Below, in pieces: positions 43,908 through 44,164 of a DNA stretch of 44,164 bases (positions within the stretch are counted from its first letter, which is position 1; the number at the start of each line of letters is the position of its first letter). The position numbers and the translations under genes are program-made. This DNA comes from Candidatus Omnitrophota bacterium (GTDB lineage Bacteria; Hinthialibacterota; Hinthialibacteria; Hinthialibacterales; Hinthialibacteraceae): positions 1 through 44,164 of the forward strand of contig QZKN01000169.1 in the NCBI GenBank assembly GCA_003598175.1. The letters are read 5' to 3'. The notes below the pieces were generated by a model. It was not told the DNA's origin. It ran no database searches and was given only the letters and a program-made list of their open reading frames with translations.

Positions 43908-44164
43908 AGTGAAAAATTGAGCCAAACATCGCGTACCCGTTCACAGCTTGCCGATTTCGCCGGAATCCGCAGAGGGGGCCGAAAACCGATTACCGAAACC
44001 GATCCAACCGTCTTGAGGGATCTGGAACGACTGGTGGAACCTTTAACCCGTGGAGATCCGGAGTTCCCGTTGCGCTGGACTTGTAAGAGTGTTCGTCAAT
44101 TAGCGGTGGCGCTGCAAAAGCAGGGCCATGGAATTGAACGGCAGAAAATCGCTCATCTTCTCTC
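43908..44164 (+). pseudogene. ISAzo13-family transposase fragment, 3' end outside window
   Basis: The plus-strand frame (codons starting at 43908) gives LSQTSRTRSQLADFAGIRRGG, then a GGRKP motif, DPTVLRDLERLVEPLTRGDP, LRWTCKSVRQLAVAL and QGHGIERQKIAHLL. These match the N-terminal third of ISAzo13-type transposases (TRGDPxxPLRWTCKS is diagnostic). The usual first ~80 residues and start codon are missing, because the sequence joins the broken DUF1156 gene at about 43890-43910. The gene continues past the right edge. Confidence 0.8.

Overview
This 44 kb window looks like chromosome of an uncultured, Gram-negative-type environmental bacterium. The features pointing that way are Tat-type leader peptides on a Gfo/Idh/MocA dehydrogenase, an aldo/keto reductase and a sugar isomerase-like protein; an FG-GAP/ASPIC protein; PD40 and TPR proteins; sigma-54 regulation; and many small intergenic hairpin repeats. 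This gene style is common in planctomycete-like and candidate phyla (Omnitrophota, Sumerlaeota, Hydrogenedentota), but no marker here fixes the phylum. TGA is used as an ordinary stop codon.

Left part (1-8300). A secreted Thr/Pro/Glu-repeat protein runs off the left edge on the minus strand from a TTG start. It is divergent from a GAF-HD-GYP phosphodiesterase and a CHASE2 adenylate cyclase, so two nucleotide-second-messenger enzymes sit together. Then come a Tat-exported oxidoreductase, a nucleotidyltransferase-like gene with an N-terminal extension, and an exported DJ-1/PfpI protein. A small accessory patch (8400-9632) holds a transposase remnant and a two-gene unit ending in a HEPN-like protein.

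Middle part (9700-31800). A DegT aminotransferase is divergent from a compact regulatory circuit: exported protein, membrane histidine kinase, sigma-54 response regulator, two matching palindromes, a near-consensus sigma-54 promoter, and a secreted protein with four calcium-loop-like repeats and two LTxEQK motifs. This resembles the ZraPSR/CpxP envelope-stress logic with a different effector. It is followed by a membrane-anchored coiled-coil protein, a 1 kb gap, an unrecognised beta-repeat protein, an EF-G-like GTPase, and a tandem of ASPIC/FG-GAP, CxxCH-PD40 and membrane-TPR genes. A 130 bp MITE-like element with terminal inverted repeats and a target duplication lies before an aldo/keto reductase, which overlaps tail-to-tail with a B12-binding radical SAM gene.

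Right part (32000-44164). A beta-propeller histidine kinase and a LuxR-type regulator form a two-component pair. Inverted copies of a dispersed repeat flank the regulator; one copy supplies the kinase stop codon and the other truncates a RelE-like toxin. A FliK-like gene, a sugar isomerase-like gene and tRNA-Pro(GGG) follow. Beyond the tRNA is an eroded defence island: a frameshifted Swt1-HEPN (DUF499-type) fragment, HicBA, a DUF3368 PIN toxin with its antitoxin, a DUF1156 methyltransferase broken by an in-frame TGA and truncated, and an ISAzo13-type transposase fragment at the right edge.
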